Below are positions 11,201 to 26,400 of a stretch of DNA of 64,000 nt, piece by piece. Source of the stretch: Phoebastria nigripes (Eukaryota > Chordata > Aves > Procellariiformes > Diomedeidae); contig JAYKAV010000911.1 in assembly GCA_035582835.1 (NCBI GenBank), positions 712 through 64,711 of the forward strand. Reading direction: 5' to 3'. Both the position numbers and the translations under genes were made by a program. The notes under the pieces are model-generated. The model did no database searches and had not been told where the DNA came from. It saw nothing but the letters and a program-made list of their open reading frames with translations. Each line of letters starts with the position of its first letter. Positions within the stretch are counted from its first letter, which is position 1.

Positions 11201-13760
11201 TTCTTCCTTTTTATTTAAACGTTATTTTACAAAGAATTTTTTCTTCCATGGAATACCTTCAGTTTGAAGATAGCAAATGAAGGTATCTCCAATAAGCTAT
11301 TTCAGCTCTAGCTCAACATTGAGAGAGCAAAAGTTGTCATCATTAAACTAATGCTTTCATAGCAGAAATGGTTATTTCAGTGCTGAGGAGCATTATACTG
11401 AGGAACCCAACAGAACTTCAGTGATGAAATATCTCAATGTATTCCTGAACTTTAATGAAGTTTTATTAACTCATATTTAGTATTCATTACAAGCACACTC
11501 AATTTCTCTTAGAAAGTTGGAATACTGTTTCAAAAAATAATTCTGTAAGCTAAATCCAACTTCCTAACATAATCACATTGAAATTCCATAATGATGAGAG
11601 AAGATAATCATAAAGAACAGCAGTGTCCCTGTGCACAAAGGTTTTTGCAAAGATCTGCTTACCTGTGCTACTGTTGTAGAAAACATCCTATAATCCTAAT
11701 CATATGGAAAGGATAGTTTTCAAGAGAGAATCCTGCATTACCTGCTGAGAGCTCTGCCTGCTGAAGGAGCATCAGTGCTTGAAAGCCTGAAAGTAAGTGA
11801 ATATGCAATATGATAGACAGCATCATCTCCCACATTATCATTCACACAATTTTTGCTTCTACTGAAATTAAAAACACAGAATGTGTTTTCACACAGAAGG
11901 AACTGATTCTTATCAAATCTGCAGAACTTCATTCCTGTAGTCATTTCATAACTACAGGCTTGGGCCGATAAAATTGCAGGTTAAATAGAACCAGTGTGAA
12001 TATATTTGAAAGAAATGGATTTCAGTTTAATTTAAAATACATATGCAGTCACCACTACTACCAGCAAAAAAAACTGCGTTCAGACAGCAAAGCCTACTCC
12101 CCCAGTCACCAAGAAAAAAAATATAGCAATTCATTTTCAGGCACAAGTTATTTTCCTATTTACAGTTCAGAACGCTATCTAGAGAAAGTTAATCACCCCT
12201 GTGTTACTTCATATGATGAGTCTATTAGAAGAGTATGAATATTAAAAGAAATGTACAAAATAGCAACTATTCAATCAATTGGAAAAGGACACCTTTTTAA
12301 AAGGACATTTGAGAGAANCAAAATCACAGCTAATAAAGCTGGCCTTCATGTTTTGATTTTTGTTTAAGAGCATGTATACTTAATTTGTACTACTTGAGTT
12401 AAAGAGGCCTCAAATTTAATTTTCCTAAAACAAACTTAAAAGAAACAAGATACTAAACACATTATCAAATCTTGTTCCTTTTTCCTTCTTTTTTGAACAA
12501 AACCCCATAACTTTAACATATTTGAAACATGAACATTGCTGTGCTAAGCACAGACTGGAAAATACTACATAATTATCTTTTTACCATTTAACATTTTTTC
12601 ACACTGCTTTTGCTAATACTTGCTTTAAGTGTATATGTTTCAAGTGTAAAGCGATCCCTCTCTGTGCTGTTTTCAACCCATATATGAGTGAAAAATTTGC
12701 AAATAGAAGTGATGGAAAAACCATTTTGAAGTTTCCTATGCTGCAATTATCACTCTGGGTTAACTACCCAACAGTGGAAACTGGAACGTCGAAGAAATTG
12801 TAATATCATTCTATGATTCTGATGTAAATAAACCCAAATTTTACAGCTTTTTCATAATAGGCTGCCATATGTTGGCACATTCATTTTTCAATTGTATCTT
12901 ACAGTACTTTTAGCACTGACATTGCAAACTGCTTTCCATCTGAACTGATGAAAAGACTTCATAAGACAGAATATTTCAGATAAATAAAAGCAGATTACTG
13001 TCCCCATTTAAGAAAGAAACAAAGAGATCCAGACAACAGTCAAACATCAAGCAATATATCTGAGAAGTGGAAAAGGGCAAGGGTAGAAAACCACACTCTG
13101 CTAGGCATACTGAGAAGTTAGCTTACTCTTTCAAGAAATACTGCAAATAAAGTTATATGTACAAAATCTTCATATAAATTTACACAGAGTTTTATACATG
13201 CAACAGATGTGAGGCAAAGCATAGTAACTACAGAAAAGCATTAAGATACAAGACAGCCCAAAGGCCACTTAACACAAAGTTTAAAATACATAACCAAAAA
13301 AAGTTTGTGAGCTACTGCTAAGCTTCAGCAATTAAATATGAAATGTCAGTGATAAAAGTTATCAATACAACCTAATTTTTCACACTGAGAGTGGCAACCT
13401 GCACAACATTACATACTGTCAGCTATGAGTGAACCTTTCTGAGCAGAAACCCAAAAGCATGTTTCGAGTAAGCTTTCTCAGTGTTCAGGTTTACAAACAA
13501 TTGGGCTAACAACAATCTTCATGACGCATCAGCAAGTTGATCGCTCCCTCCAAAACAAGTCTAAAAGTAACTACTGAGGTGGAAAATATTCACGTACATT
13601 TGTAAAGTACTGTAATTACAAATATTTGGTGCGTGACCCAAAACAGTTTAAAAAATTTTTCCAGAATTTTCTCCTTCAATTATATTGACCCAAAAACTTA
13701 CTTTTCAAAGACAGCTACATGCAGCAGGTTTTAAACAAAGTTCAAAGAAGTTAAATTATT

Positions 13761-13787
13761 AAAAAAAAAAAAAANAAAAAAAAAAAA
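13761..13787. repeat. Poly(A) tract with one uncalled base
   Basis: About 27 A with a single n in the middle. It is a homopolymer length-uncertainty site. No LINE or gene sequence is recognisable on either side. Confidence 0.85.
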
Positions 13788-16700
13788 GAGCAATATCTAA
13801 ATATATTAAAACAAACTGAAGCCAGAGAAAAGTAACATAGTCAAGGTAAACTTCCAACATGCTGGATAATACAACATGCATTCTGCATGCAAAGAAAGTT
13901 ATATCTACATCTTTTGGAAAACAAATTCCGAATGAGTTCTGAACCCTTTTTGATGTTTGCAAAAGGGGAAGCTGCATGCTTAGATGACTATCCAAATTAA
14001 AGAGATTAAATTAAACACAGTACATTTACAGTGTTAGGAAGTGGCAAAATCAATCTCAAGGGCTTTGAAGGTACATTTTAAACAAACAGTTCTTGAAGCA
14101 ACAATTNGTATACTACTACTCATAAAAAATGATCTAACTTGCTTTCCTCAGAGGGGGAAATCAATAGACCTGGAACTGATTTAGAGAAAGTAAAAGTAAA
14201 GAGGAAAACATAATAACTAAAGCTTGTATTTAATATTTCACTGCATAACCTAGACCTAAACTATTTCCCAGGACAATATTTTAGTTTTTATGTTTTATTC
14301 TTTCCAACAGGAACACTCTTTCTGGAGCATTTGCTTGTTCAAATTGACCATCTGCTCTTACAAGTCAAAAAGGAACAAAATTAATAGTGGCTTTATATGA
14401 TTCTCACACTCAAGTGGAAGCCAAGCACTAATCTGTCATGGATCAGCACTTGCTAGACATAAAATCAACATCTATTACTTGGAGAGGTTTTCTGTTTATG
14501 TAGTGGGGAAAAAAAGTGACTTGGTGACACATGACAGACTTTGCTGAGTATTTTTTTGACAAAAAAGTGTGTTTAATAGTAGCTATGACTCAACAAAGAT
14601 GTGGTACAGCCACCCTTAAACCATGAGAAGAAGGTAAAGGAGTAGCATGTAGCAGTCCTTGCCTTCTTCAGGTGCTTTCATTCNTATTAAGTTATTCTGG
14701 AGGTAAAAGGGAAGCTAGCCAGCTAGATATATTTATGAATATTACACATATCATTAAAAAAACAGTAGATCATAATTTTATCAGATCTAGTTATATTATA
14801 TGAGCAAAATGTGATTGTGATATTACAGGGCAATTTATTAATATATTTGAACAGTCAAACAGGTCATTCACTTGGAAAGGGTTAGTACTGAAGCCATAGC
14901 AAAGACTGTATGAATCACAGCAAATTAGATAAAATGAACGTATGCCCTATGGGGTTTGCTTTGTGCAAACGAAACAATTTATTGCTTAGTTCACCCAGCC
15001 ACTGCCGCTCAGAGAGAAATTCAACCAAGAGTCAGGCTTTGGTTTTAAGTTGTAGTTCCTCAGCACTTCAAAATCAAAGCTTGCGATGTATAAGATCCCA
15101 CGTTCATTTACGTTAGCTCAGTGCCTAGTACTTCATACATAGTGTTCCTGCATAACTGGGGAGCTGTGGAATCCTGAGCGCTTATTTTAAGCTAGTCCTT
15201 GTATTTTGGTTTCAAAGCAGAAAGATATACTACTCAATTTACCTATTTCCACTAATATTAGGCAAACAAAGTAACTTACACAAGGAACAATGAAGCAAAT
15301 ACGGGAAAAAAAAGTAATCTGAAGGCAATCCTAATAAGAATCACTTAGCAGTTAACAGAAGATTTAATAGCATTATCATAAAAACATAATTGTTCATTTC
15401 TTCATTCCTTCTCTTTCAGAAGGGTAAAGATGACTCCATTATACTACTCATTAACCTCCCTTTTAAGTAAAACAATCATTTCAGAAAATTCTAATTTTGC
15501 CTTGCCTATTATGCTATTATTTCTTTTGGAAACAAGGCCAGATGGGATGAAATTAAAAAAATATTCAATTATCTTCCTTTATGATAGCAGTCANAGAAAA
15601 AAAACATTGCATTTTCTCCCTTATTCTGTTCTGTTGCTTTCTTCAAGGAACATGAAGAATGAACATTAGCTATCTCGGAAAACGACAGCACACCAAAAAG
15701 CCAAAATGGTTAACAGTAAGATGTCACTTTATAGAAGAATTGCAGGGATGCCACTTTATTCCTTTCAGTGGATTACCTTTTTGGGACCTTACAGGTAGCA
15801 AAACATTCTCAACAGATCGTGTCCTCATCTCTTCACTACTAATCTCTCCCCTCCCAAAGTAATGCTTCATGGGTTTTGTATACCAGGTAATACAAAACCA
15901 CAGGCAACAAAGCGGTGTGATCCTTTTCCTCCTCAAAACATTGTGCTTGTATTATCTTACAACAACTGCTACTAGTTGTCTAGTAACTGCTATCCCTTCG
16001 AACATTCAAAAAAAAATTCTTTGATGTTTTGATAATGATGGCATCAACCAGAAACACAACAGTAAAATTCTCCCAAAATGAAGCACTGAGCATACCAGAG
16101 TTGGAAAATAACTGGCATTTTCAACGAATACCCAGTGAAGGCAAAAAGATGTTTTTGGCACAAAGCACTGGCATTTAATGATCATTTTGCTAAACTTCCA
16201 AACAAAGGAATGTTATCTTAATACAATCCTTAAAACACTTAAAATTGCATAATGATAATGTCAAGAGAAAGACTGAAACTGCTCTAGTCACAGAGCAGAA
16301 AGACTGTTCTGATTAAAAGGTACATGGGGAGAATTCATGAATTATCATTTGATAGCTTCAACATATCTTTCTCAGAAATAAAATCCAGTTCAACTAAAAT
16401 TACTGCCTTGACACACATACTGATGGGTAAAAATCTGAGCAAAGGTTTGAGTCAGTTGCTGTAAATTATGATTGGTTTTGCCACCCAGCATGTTCATCCA
16501 GGGACCAGTCTACCTTCAGCCCTGCAAAATCAGGTTCTCAATATTAAAGCACATTGAGATTTCTCATGTAAAAAAGGATGCTACCTTGATCCAACTATCT
16601 GTAATGTGATTCAGAAATAATTAAGAATGAAGATGCATTTGTACACTGATAAAGCTGTTCTTACATATGCTTACATTGTCTCTGGACTTCATGATGCCAG

Positions 16701-19700
16701 TCAGCCATGCACAATCCAAACAGTTTATAAATATTCTACAACTGCCCGGCATGATGAAGCTTGTGGCTACTGAAATTGATTTGTATGAAGTATTTGCTCA
16801 GATTAGCTTCTAAAGAAATGGATTATCTCATTTACTCTTAGAAACTGTAGTACACAATCAGAATCTCAAGGCATAACCGGCACTTGTTCATTGCATCAGT
16901 TTTCTCGAGTCAATTTTGGGAATCCTGAGTTAGCAAACTACTAAAAAAAAAAAAGAACAAGAATTAACCACATTCATGTCAAAATACTACTCTTCAAACT
17001 AAGACAGCCTCCTCTCTTTGCATCTATTCAAGTTAGATTAGTTTTACACTATTTCTTTTTGGTATTAATTTTCAAACAGATAGGAAACAAAAAGAACAGA
17101 TTTACCAGGTAGATAAGCAGAGGGATTCCTCGTTTTTTTATAAAACACAGACATAGTAAATGTGTCNGACAAAGGCAGCCAGATATCTTGGAGGAGGAAG
17201 GCTGCAGAAAAGCAAGCGATCACTATCAGATATGCCCTCATGACTCAGGATATAAGCACTCCTCCACCGCACATATCCTGGGAAGATAAACCAAGAGCCA
17301 TTATTACCAGTTAACAGTGAGGAGCTGAGGCACAGCAGCAGTTCATCTCATGTCTGTATTTGCAATGAATTATGGAGTTGCACAGGCTAAGATGCCTTGA
17401 CTGTGCCCTCCAACACCCACATGGGTTCAGGTACAATCACGCTCACTGATTTACTCAGCTCTGTCTCAGCCCTTAAGTTTTTCACCAGCCTTTCATTCAC
17501 CACAGACAGACCTGGTTACCAACAGTAATATAAACGATGCATAAAAACCACATTCAAAATGGAAGAGTAAAACGGTTTTGGTAATTATAACCCAGTGAGA
17601 GCTACAGCAAAAAACTGACAAACCAACATGCAAAGCCATTAGTGTGCTGCAAAAAAAATCCTGTTCACTCGAGATGCTCAGTCTTGCCTCTTTGAGTTTA
17701 TATTAAATCCAAAGATGTTTATTTCAGATTAATTTCTATAGTCTGCTGGTTTAGATTAACACAGACAGATCTACTAAGGACTTTGGTAAGATGGACTCTA
17801 CCATCACTAGACTGATATGGATATATTTCTTTTCTCCATATCTTTCTGACTTGTGCAAGTTCAAATCGGTTTCATCATAGACAGGTTTCTTATTCCTATG
17901 CTACTACTCAAAAATAGTAAGTTGTATTTTACCACATCCATGAATGTCAGCCTGCCCAGTGCCATCAAAAAAATTAACCCTGCTGACAAATCTAGAACTT
18001 TCCTATTCTCAGAGATTAATTTGTGCTTCCTGTAGACATGTAATGACTTCTTTTAAGGAAACAAAAGGTCCAAAGAGATGTCTTGCTACTGCAATAAATG
18101 CCACAAAGTGCTTCATCTAACTGTATGGAAGTTCCTGGTTCAATACAGTGCTTCTGTCCACACACCCGACTATAAGTGAAAATGTAGAACTGGACTGTTT
18201 CATACTAGATTGTAGCTGAGTATGTTTAGAAACTCATTCTTTTTTGGCATAACTGGGAAGACAGATCCCACAGAAGGACGCTATCACATATTTCAGACCA
18301 TTGTCCAATCCTCAGAATCAGATGAGCCTCCACAGGATTTCCTGCTGCAGTTAGAAGCCAGTCAAAATCTGCATGCTCGTGCTCGCTCACTCTCTCTCTA
18401 AATATAGGACACTTCTCTGAGAAATGCAAAAAGCAGTGGTGGTNTATTCCTGTACTATCTTAGACACTCTGAAGCGAATGATGGTGTCACATGATTCAGT
18501 CTTACAGCTCCATGATTTCGTCTGTTAACCTTATGTNTTAAATGGGAAAATTGTTAAGTGACTACAGTGTCCCATGCATGACAGCAAAGCTTTCAGTAAA
18601 GCCTGATTTTATTTTCTGCTCTTTCTCCTTGCCAAAGCATGGCCTAAAATTAGAGAGAAAGAAAAAAAAAGTGGTTCATAGACAACCCACATGTGATATG
18701 ATCAATATAAACTTTTCCAGGTGCTTAAAAGAAAATGAAGGTCTACGACAGCATCAAAAGTGCAATCTTATTCCACTGAAATCTGTCATTCTAAAATCAC
18801 ACTAAGAATCTCCTATTTCTTGTTCAAAAACCTATAAAATTATGCTTGACCCCAAACCGTAAGTATTACTTGTATATTCTGCTTTACATTCAAACAGCCA
18901 ACCTGTCCAACAATTCTTTCAATTGTTGTGCACAACATACAATAATCATAGCTGTACAGTGCTGCATATAGCTGGAGAAGGTATGTTTTACAATTATTTT
19001 AATAAGAAAAAATACAAACACAGTGATAATGTAAGTTTTTTGGTTTGTGGGGGTTTTTTTTGTTAGTCCTATGTTTTTCAAAACAAACTGAACTGTTCTC
19101 ATGCTCACCTGTTTTCCTGGTAAAAACAGTAAATGAACATAGAAAAACACACACAGTGTTTTCAGTTAAAGCAAAGCAACATTGCACAGTATGTGATATC
19201 CTAAAAGCAAACAGAGGAGAAAGCGTGAAAACAGTAAACATTATAACATTTAAATTGCTTAAAGATAGAGCATTGTACTGAAGAAAAGTAAACTGGAATA
19301 AAAGTTCCTTTCCAATCTTTCAAGACATCAGCAGCACAAATAAAACATTGCACTGGAGGAGTTTTTAATGCACAATTCTTATTTCTTATAAATATTCACT
19401 GCGAAATCCAAAATCCAACAGACATCAGTTTAGACTGTTGCATCCGTCAACCACAGATTTCTACACAGGTAATAGGCAAAGGCAATAGCAAACTAGACAT
19501 ACAGCACTGTGGGTGAGTCAGTATTTTGGGTTTTCATTTTTTCAAAATCAGTTTCACATTAAAATCATTTTGTAACTCAACACTGAGAGCAGCTTGTTTA
19601 AACTTAAGTTTCTGATCTACAGTTTTGTTCAGTCTTCCTAAAAACCTACTGTTTGAGGCCTGGTTGGTTATTTGGTGAGGTACGTTACGCAAGCTGCTAT

Positions 19701-20605
19701 ATTTTGACCCGTCTGCAGCACAGATGAAGGCAGAGTCTCTCGCAAGGGAGTGTTAGCACTGGTACGCGCTAGCACACCGACTCACGGCACTACAGGCACA
19801 GACTTCTCCTCTGGCACACGTTATAGCAAGAGAAGCTGTTCCCACACTGGGAGCTTGGACGCCTGAGAGCTTCTGCATCGAGCTGTTGCCACAGAAAAAT
19901 AAATCTTTCCGAGACTGAGGCTACTTCACCTTAGTTTAAGATTTTGTATCAGATGGTTTCAAGTTTCTTGTTTTCTTTCAGCCACTGCTGTGGGCTTAGT
20001 TTCCCCCCCAGCCGGTATCAGAGCGGCAGGAACACTGTCGTAGGTGTGTTTGCTGTCTGTGCAGAGCAGCAACAGCTAGAAAGGCTTACAGCTGTCAACT
20101 TCATCTGCACTAGGGCTCTCACCAACACCTCCGCCAAGCTGAATTACCACCAGCGAAACAGCACTCATTGAAAAAGTCAAGTGGTTGATGTAGGAAACGA
20201 TGCAGCACGAGCGACGCTCCAACCAGAGGCACACGGGCAGGACCAGGCAGGCTGGTACTGCCTCTCCCCACTCCTCACAGAGAGGCCTTCAACACAGTGT
20301 TGGGGACACCAGTGCCAAGAACCACTGTGCTCTCCCAGTCATGGGACAGGCCACGCGTCAGGGTAAGGCATGTAAATACCGTTTCCTGAGCTTGCAGTTA
20401 TCTTTCACTCACCACGCCTTACCACAGCATCACCGTACATAACACCATGGCCTCCTCACAGTGCCTGGGCACGGTTGGGTTGGGTTTGGTTTGGTTTCTC
20501 TCGAAAGAAAACCCCCCCAGGCAGCAACCCTACGCGACAGGGCTACGGCAACCTGCCACTCCTCCCCAGCTCTGCCGCACGCCGGTAGCGCCGGCTGAAA
20601 CTTCA

Positions 20606-20992
<387 letters not shown>

Positions 20993-21100
20993 TTAATGAT
21001 TGCAGGCGCGGCTGGGCCGCTGCTGCGGCGGGGCGGGAACGGTCCTCCTCCCGCAGCGCCGGGAGCCCGGGGGGGCGCGGGAAGCGAAGGGAGCCGGTTA

Positions 21101-21195
21101 CTTAAAAACTAAACAAAACAAAAAACCCTCATACACACACAAAACCCCCCCAAATAACTAAAAAAAAAAAAAAACAAACCCAAACCGCACACACC
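21101..21195. repeat. A-rich low-complexity tract inside the CpG island
   Basis: About 95 bases of A-rich sequence with CAAAA, ACAC and C-run segments split the GC-rich island in two, 250-350 bp upstream of the GNA14 start codon. Confidence 0.75.
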
Positions 21196-21277
21196 CGTTG
21201 GCGAAAGTTAGGAGGCCGGCGGGGAAGGGGAGGTTAGCTGTCACCATGGAGCTTCAGCGCCCCGGGGTGCGCGCTGC

Positions 21278-21384
21278 GGCTGCCGGCGCGGGGGCTGCCG
21301 GCGGAGGGGCTGCCGGCGGAGGGGCTGCCTGCGGGGGGGGCTGCCTGCGGGGGGGCTGCCTGCGGGGGGGGCTGCCTGCGGCCG
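21278..21384. repeat. G-rich 15/16-bp minisatellite upstream of GNA14
   Basis: GGCTGCC recurs at 21278, 21293, 21308, 21323, 21339, 21354 and 21370, with periods of 15 or 16 bp. The spacer drifts from CGGCGGAGG-like to TGCGGGGGG-like across the array, and the period changes come from G-run length. Runs of 4-8 G on the plus strand give strong G-quadruplex potential. It lies 430-540 bp upstream of the GNA14 ATG. Confidence 0.85.
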
Positions 21385-23478
21385 GGCAGCGCGCGGTCCC
21401 CCCGCTCGCGCCTCCCTCTGCGGCCGCCGGCGGGCCGAGGGGCGACCTGGGCGGTTGGTGTTATAAAATCCCGTATCTGGGGCTTTCTTTCCCTTTCCCC
21501 ACCTAACACCTTTGCCTCTCAACAAGGATGGAAGCTGTGAAATGGAGGGGGACGCGCCTGCCTTTGGCGCCGGCTGGTTTTCATTCTGGAGGTTTTTTTT
21601 GGAATTAGCTGTATTTCACTCCTTGCTTACATAGTTGAATCTAGCGTTTGACTTACTGGCTTGTATTTTGTAAGGAGTACAATCTTGGAAAATCTTTCAC
21701 ATCTAAGTCATGCCTGCAGTAGTAGAACTAGTATCCTTCGGAGCAGCTGTAAAGCGTTAACACAAGGCTGCTTCAGGTGCCCTGTGGATGGCACCTATGG
21801 AGCCTACTGTGTCTCATGGTAAGGCAACAGCAGCTTTGCTTCTGCCTGCTACAAGTAGTTCAAGGTCTGTGGTAATACAGGTATGTAGCAATTAGCACCA
21901 TTATTACAAAAGACATGTTTGTTATTCCTTAGTATAGAGAACACTGACTTATTACAGAACAATTATCACCGTCTCCTTTGAGGACATGGAACTGCAAGCA
22001 AGCTGCTTGACTACTGTAGCACCGAAGAGAAAGAGCTACGTATTCACTTGTGCTAAAATTACAGATATAACTCTATGCTGAGGGTGGTCGAGGTGGGAAC
22101 TCCTTCAGGCTAGAGATCCCACTGCTTCAGGATTTTTTTCAGTTCAGCTCCTTCTGTTCTCTGGGCAGAATCATCTCCATAGCTGTTTTACGACACACCT
22201 GCTAATGTTACACTACATCATACTCCATCTCCCACAGTTTGAGACTCATTTACAAGTTTGCAAACAGTGGAGAATGTAATATTTATGACCTTCTAACTCT
22301 ACTGAAGGTCTGTAAAACCAGCATGTGATTTTTAAAACTCTTTTCAAGCTTATTTCAGGTGTAGAAAGCATTTTCTTCCGGGGTTTTTCTTTTTTCTGGG
22401 GAAGAAACATTTATTGCACAGGAGCTAGATCCTCAGGTTTATAACACCATGTATGCATTAAAAATTAATTTTTTTCTCAGCTTTGCTTTCTCTGTGCATG
22501 TGTTCAAAGTTTCCTTAGGGTTTGATTCTTTACTTTGTCATCCTGCTATCATTTTTTTCTCTACTGGTTTATTCTAAAGAAAACAAACCTTCTAATGATA
22601 CTTGAACTTTTGAACTTGCAGAGTTTTAAATGCATTTAATAACAAGCAACAAGCTTTTGTCTCAAAGCTGATGCGACAGCGATAGGTGAAACCATTAGAA
22701 AATAGAAAGATAAGCAAACATTTATTTAAACAAGTGTAAGTAAGTGGTTGATTTGTTGGTTTCTTCCCCATAGGCAGTTATGTGTATTTATATTGTGAAT
22801 GTAAAATGTTTTTTAAAATCAAAGCTGAGTATTTCTAGGTCCATGGAAAACAGTTGTCTCCACCTTTACCAACTAAATATATGAGTAAGTAATTACAAAG
22901 CAGTTGCTTCATAATTTGAAAGCTAAGTATTTTTGTACTTTTTAGTACTAGTAACTTTTTATAATACCTTCCTGACATAAGAAAGAATGCAGGCAGGTTT
23001 TAAAGGAGTCAGGATCCTCTGAGTTTGCTGATCCTGGAGTTTCACGCAAATGTGGCTATTCTCTGAATAATGTTATTCATTGCTAGTGCAAGTAAATATT
23101 TGCCTTGTCTAATAGTATTTGATGACCAGTATATACAGTTTGAGATAAGTATCAGAATCAGGTTTTTTTGGTGAACTACAGCAAGGTGTACACAGCAGTA
23201 CAATTCCCACTATACTAACAACATATCTCTGTTCCCACGTTAGGGTTGGCTTTCCAAGGAAAAAATTCAAAGTCCAAATTTATTCTTACTGCATATCTCT
23301 TACCTTTATTAGCATTATTCGAAAGCAAAAATAAGCATTTACAGAAGAGTTTTCAAGATTGTACTATACGAGTTTTTCCTCCATGGTTCCACAGAAGTAC
23401 ATCAGCTCACTTAAGAAGGGTCAATAACAATTCCTTTTTCAGTGGAGGACGGTCCCGATTCCCTCATCAGTGCTTCTT

Positions 23479-23499
23479 TAACAACAACAACAACAACAA
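23479..23499. repeat. (AAC)n microsatellite
   Basis: Seven AAC-type triplets in a row. It accounts for the poly-Asn run in an otherwise unremarkable ORF at this place. Confidence 0.85.
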
Positions 23500-26400
23500 A
23501 GCATCACAATGTAACAGCCAAAGGAAGGGAGAGGAAAAGGGAAGCCACACAGATTCCCATCTCTTACAGGTAGCAGGGTTAGGCTTCTAGATGAGGGTTT
23601 TTTGGTGCCATAATGCAGTCAAGTTCTAAACAACTTCTCAGTGACTGTGGCGTTCCCTACCTGTAAATTTTTTAACAGGCTGAAGCACTCTTCCCAATGC
23701 ATTACACTTTATTTCACCTATTTCTTCATCTAAGAACAAGTTAGTATAATGTAGGAAATCCTTTGGGCAATTTATTCCTGGAACTAACATGTATGTGATA
23801 TGCTTAAGCTTTCTTCCAATCACCAGTGCTATCTTTTCCAGCTTACTTGTCGCTGTCTTGAATAATCTTGCACAGCTTATGGTTTGATTATCCTGTAGCT
23901 GAGTAATAGAATTGTGCAGATTTTCTTTTTTTTTTTTTTTTTCCCCCCAATATTTTCTGCTGAGCTCTTGAGGGGTTTGTTTATCCAAAATGCTGCTACA
24001 TCTCTCTTGGTGCAGCTGAAGAAAAATACAACACTCAAGTACCTGGCAGCCAGTTTTGTCTGTAGCAGCCTCTAGGCTTTATTAGGAGTTACATTCCAAG
24101 AGGCTGTGCAGAACATTAAGACTTAGTGGTGTTTTCTAGACTGTTATTAGCACCCAGCACATTTCCCGTTAACTCCTCTGGCTGATCCACTATTAACCAG
24201 ACGTGCCCGCTCCCACAGATGCAGGCATATGAACTCCTAACAATCTTGAGAAGGCTGCCAAAAACTAAGGGGTACATAAAAGGTTGGTGTCAGTACAGTT
24301 TTTCTTGAGACCAGATAAGATTTCAGAAGCAGAATTCAGTAATTCTGAGCTGGTTACAATATAAATAACCATCAGTGGTGAAAATTCTGCCCTCAGCTAA
24401 ACCAAGTGTATGTTTTGCTCAGGGTAGGTTTGAGATCTTTAAAAATCTGGTGTGATGTGAGAATGCTTAGAACTCAAACACCTGGTTGTCTAACATGCCC
24501 ATGTTGCTGAAAAGTAACTGAAAAAGCTGTGCTCGCATGCAGTTGGGGAAAGTTTTAAATCACTCCTTTTTCTTAAGTGGGGCGATAGTTATGTTTGACC
24601 TCATGGAGGACAGTCAGAAGTCATTTTCAGTGAATATCTTGTAACAAAATCATAAAACACCTACAGGTACTTCTCTCTTTCTTCTGCTTGCACATTCTTA
24701 TTCTTCAAGAGCAAAGCCACACAAAATCATATGCTGCTGTTTCCTGCTGATCAGGTTTTCACTGTTGTTATGCTTCCTTAAGAGTGAACATCATCTTCAA
24801 ACTAGGAGGGTAGCAACTAAAAAGACCAAGAAACAGTGCTCTGTAACAACCAGGAAGAGGNTGGATATTGTGGGTTTGTGTAGAGGTAGGAACCTGGAGA
24901 ACAGCTACAGTAGAAGGAACTTTTAGATCTTTCATAACCTCATATTTTATTATGTGCTTTACATGGAAGTAGTTGGTTGAATAAAAAAGGTAATGAGTAT
25001 AGAATCGGGGCAGATCATGCTTTAGAAAAAACATGAACAAAAATGTATTAATGTAGGTTCAATGAGGGAAGTAACTTCAGTTTTGCTATTTTTAAAAGTT
25101 TTTTTTTTTGATGGCTCACAGTGGCTTTTTAGGTATTGTTGATATGAAGGGAGAACTTCAAGGCAGAATACCTGATACCAATAATATTTCAGTTTTACTC
25201 CTAAATTACCTATACGCTTTTTCTTAACTATTTCTAGCTAAGAATATGTTCTTACCTACTATGAGTGAGAGCAGTGGTAGAGGAGCATTGGAAATCCTGC
25301 TGTCATTCACTGAACAAGTACTGAAAAAATGAGAAATCCNTTTTTTTGTGGGCCTTCATAGAGCATAGTCATTTTAACCTGTGAAAAATGGATACAGGAT
25401 TTTTATCTGGTAGTGGTTTATATCCACTTAGGAGTAAACAGCTATGTAGGATACGGAGATTCAAAGAGAAACAGACCCCAAATGTTATGCATATTTCAAA
25501 ATTGGAAGATTAAATTAAACTCAATTTTGCACTAACAATCATCTCTTTAGGGTGGGTAGTTTATTTTCTGGTTTTTTTGTTATTTTACACAGTGATAAAG
25601 TTTCACTCCAGCCGACTTATTTATTTTCTTTGGCACTCTGTGTACTTTGTGCATGTCATTGCTTAGTAACTCACAGTAGCTGCACTCCTTAAAAGGAATG
25701 GACTCAGAGAAACTTTCTTACTGGCCCAAACAAGTTTGACAGGTTTAATGACCCCAAATACTGGTGCAGTGGAAAATATCCCAGATTCAACCACCTTCCA
25801 AGTACACATTATTTAATATACTCNTGCCCTTCAACAGAAAAGCCTGGATTAAAGGATACCAATTAAAGCAGCACTTAGAAAGTGAACAATTAATTGGGTA
25901 AAAATCACAAACCAGTCTAATTCTCAAAAGGCAAAACTGGTCCTTGCACTAGGAGTACTTTGGAAACAACCAGCAGCAGCAGCTCAGGTTTCTTTCTAAC
26001 AGATGACTGAGACTTATCATAGCCAAATTTTGCTAATTTAATTGCATGGTAGGCTAATCTCATCTTTGCAATGTGAAGTTATCCACTACCCTAACACTGC
26101 AAACAAACAAAAAATGATGAGAGTAAAATAAAACTGCTGGTGTACCTTATCTCATGCAAGAAATAAAAAAGACATTAAGGAAGATGAGCAAATGAGGAAG
26201 CAAAGGAATTTTCAGATTATTGTTCTCAATAAGTGGAAGGATAAGAGAAAGACTCCTCTCTTAAATCCTAAAGGTTTGACCACATAGGAAAATTTTCCTG
26301 AGTAACTCCACATGTGCATGCTGCTGTTAAGATTTACTAATGTTGTGTTTTGTAAAGGCTTATGGTGTGCAGGAATAAAGGAGCTAATGCACATTTAACT

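Noticed and set aside
12770..12826. Possible CR1 tail (attctatgattctg near 12809)
   Set aside because: Only the short tail-like motif matches. The upstream sequence does not resemble a CR1 3' UTR clearly enough.
21198..21525. Gly/Arg/Pro-rich ORFs on both strands over the minisatellite
   Set aside because: They are products of the 15/16-bp repeat translated in different frames and not a protein.
23246..23590. 114-codon plus-strand ORF
   Set aside because: It contains a poly-Asn run from the (AAC)n tract and no recognisable domain. It lies in intergenic sequence with no splice or promoter support.
23638..23988. 116-codon minus-strand ORF with fairly protein-like composition
   Set aside because: Its start lies within or before a poly(A) run that encodes Lys repeats, and I recognise no family. 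It could be a pseudogene remnant, but the sequence alone does not support this; a translated search would decide.
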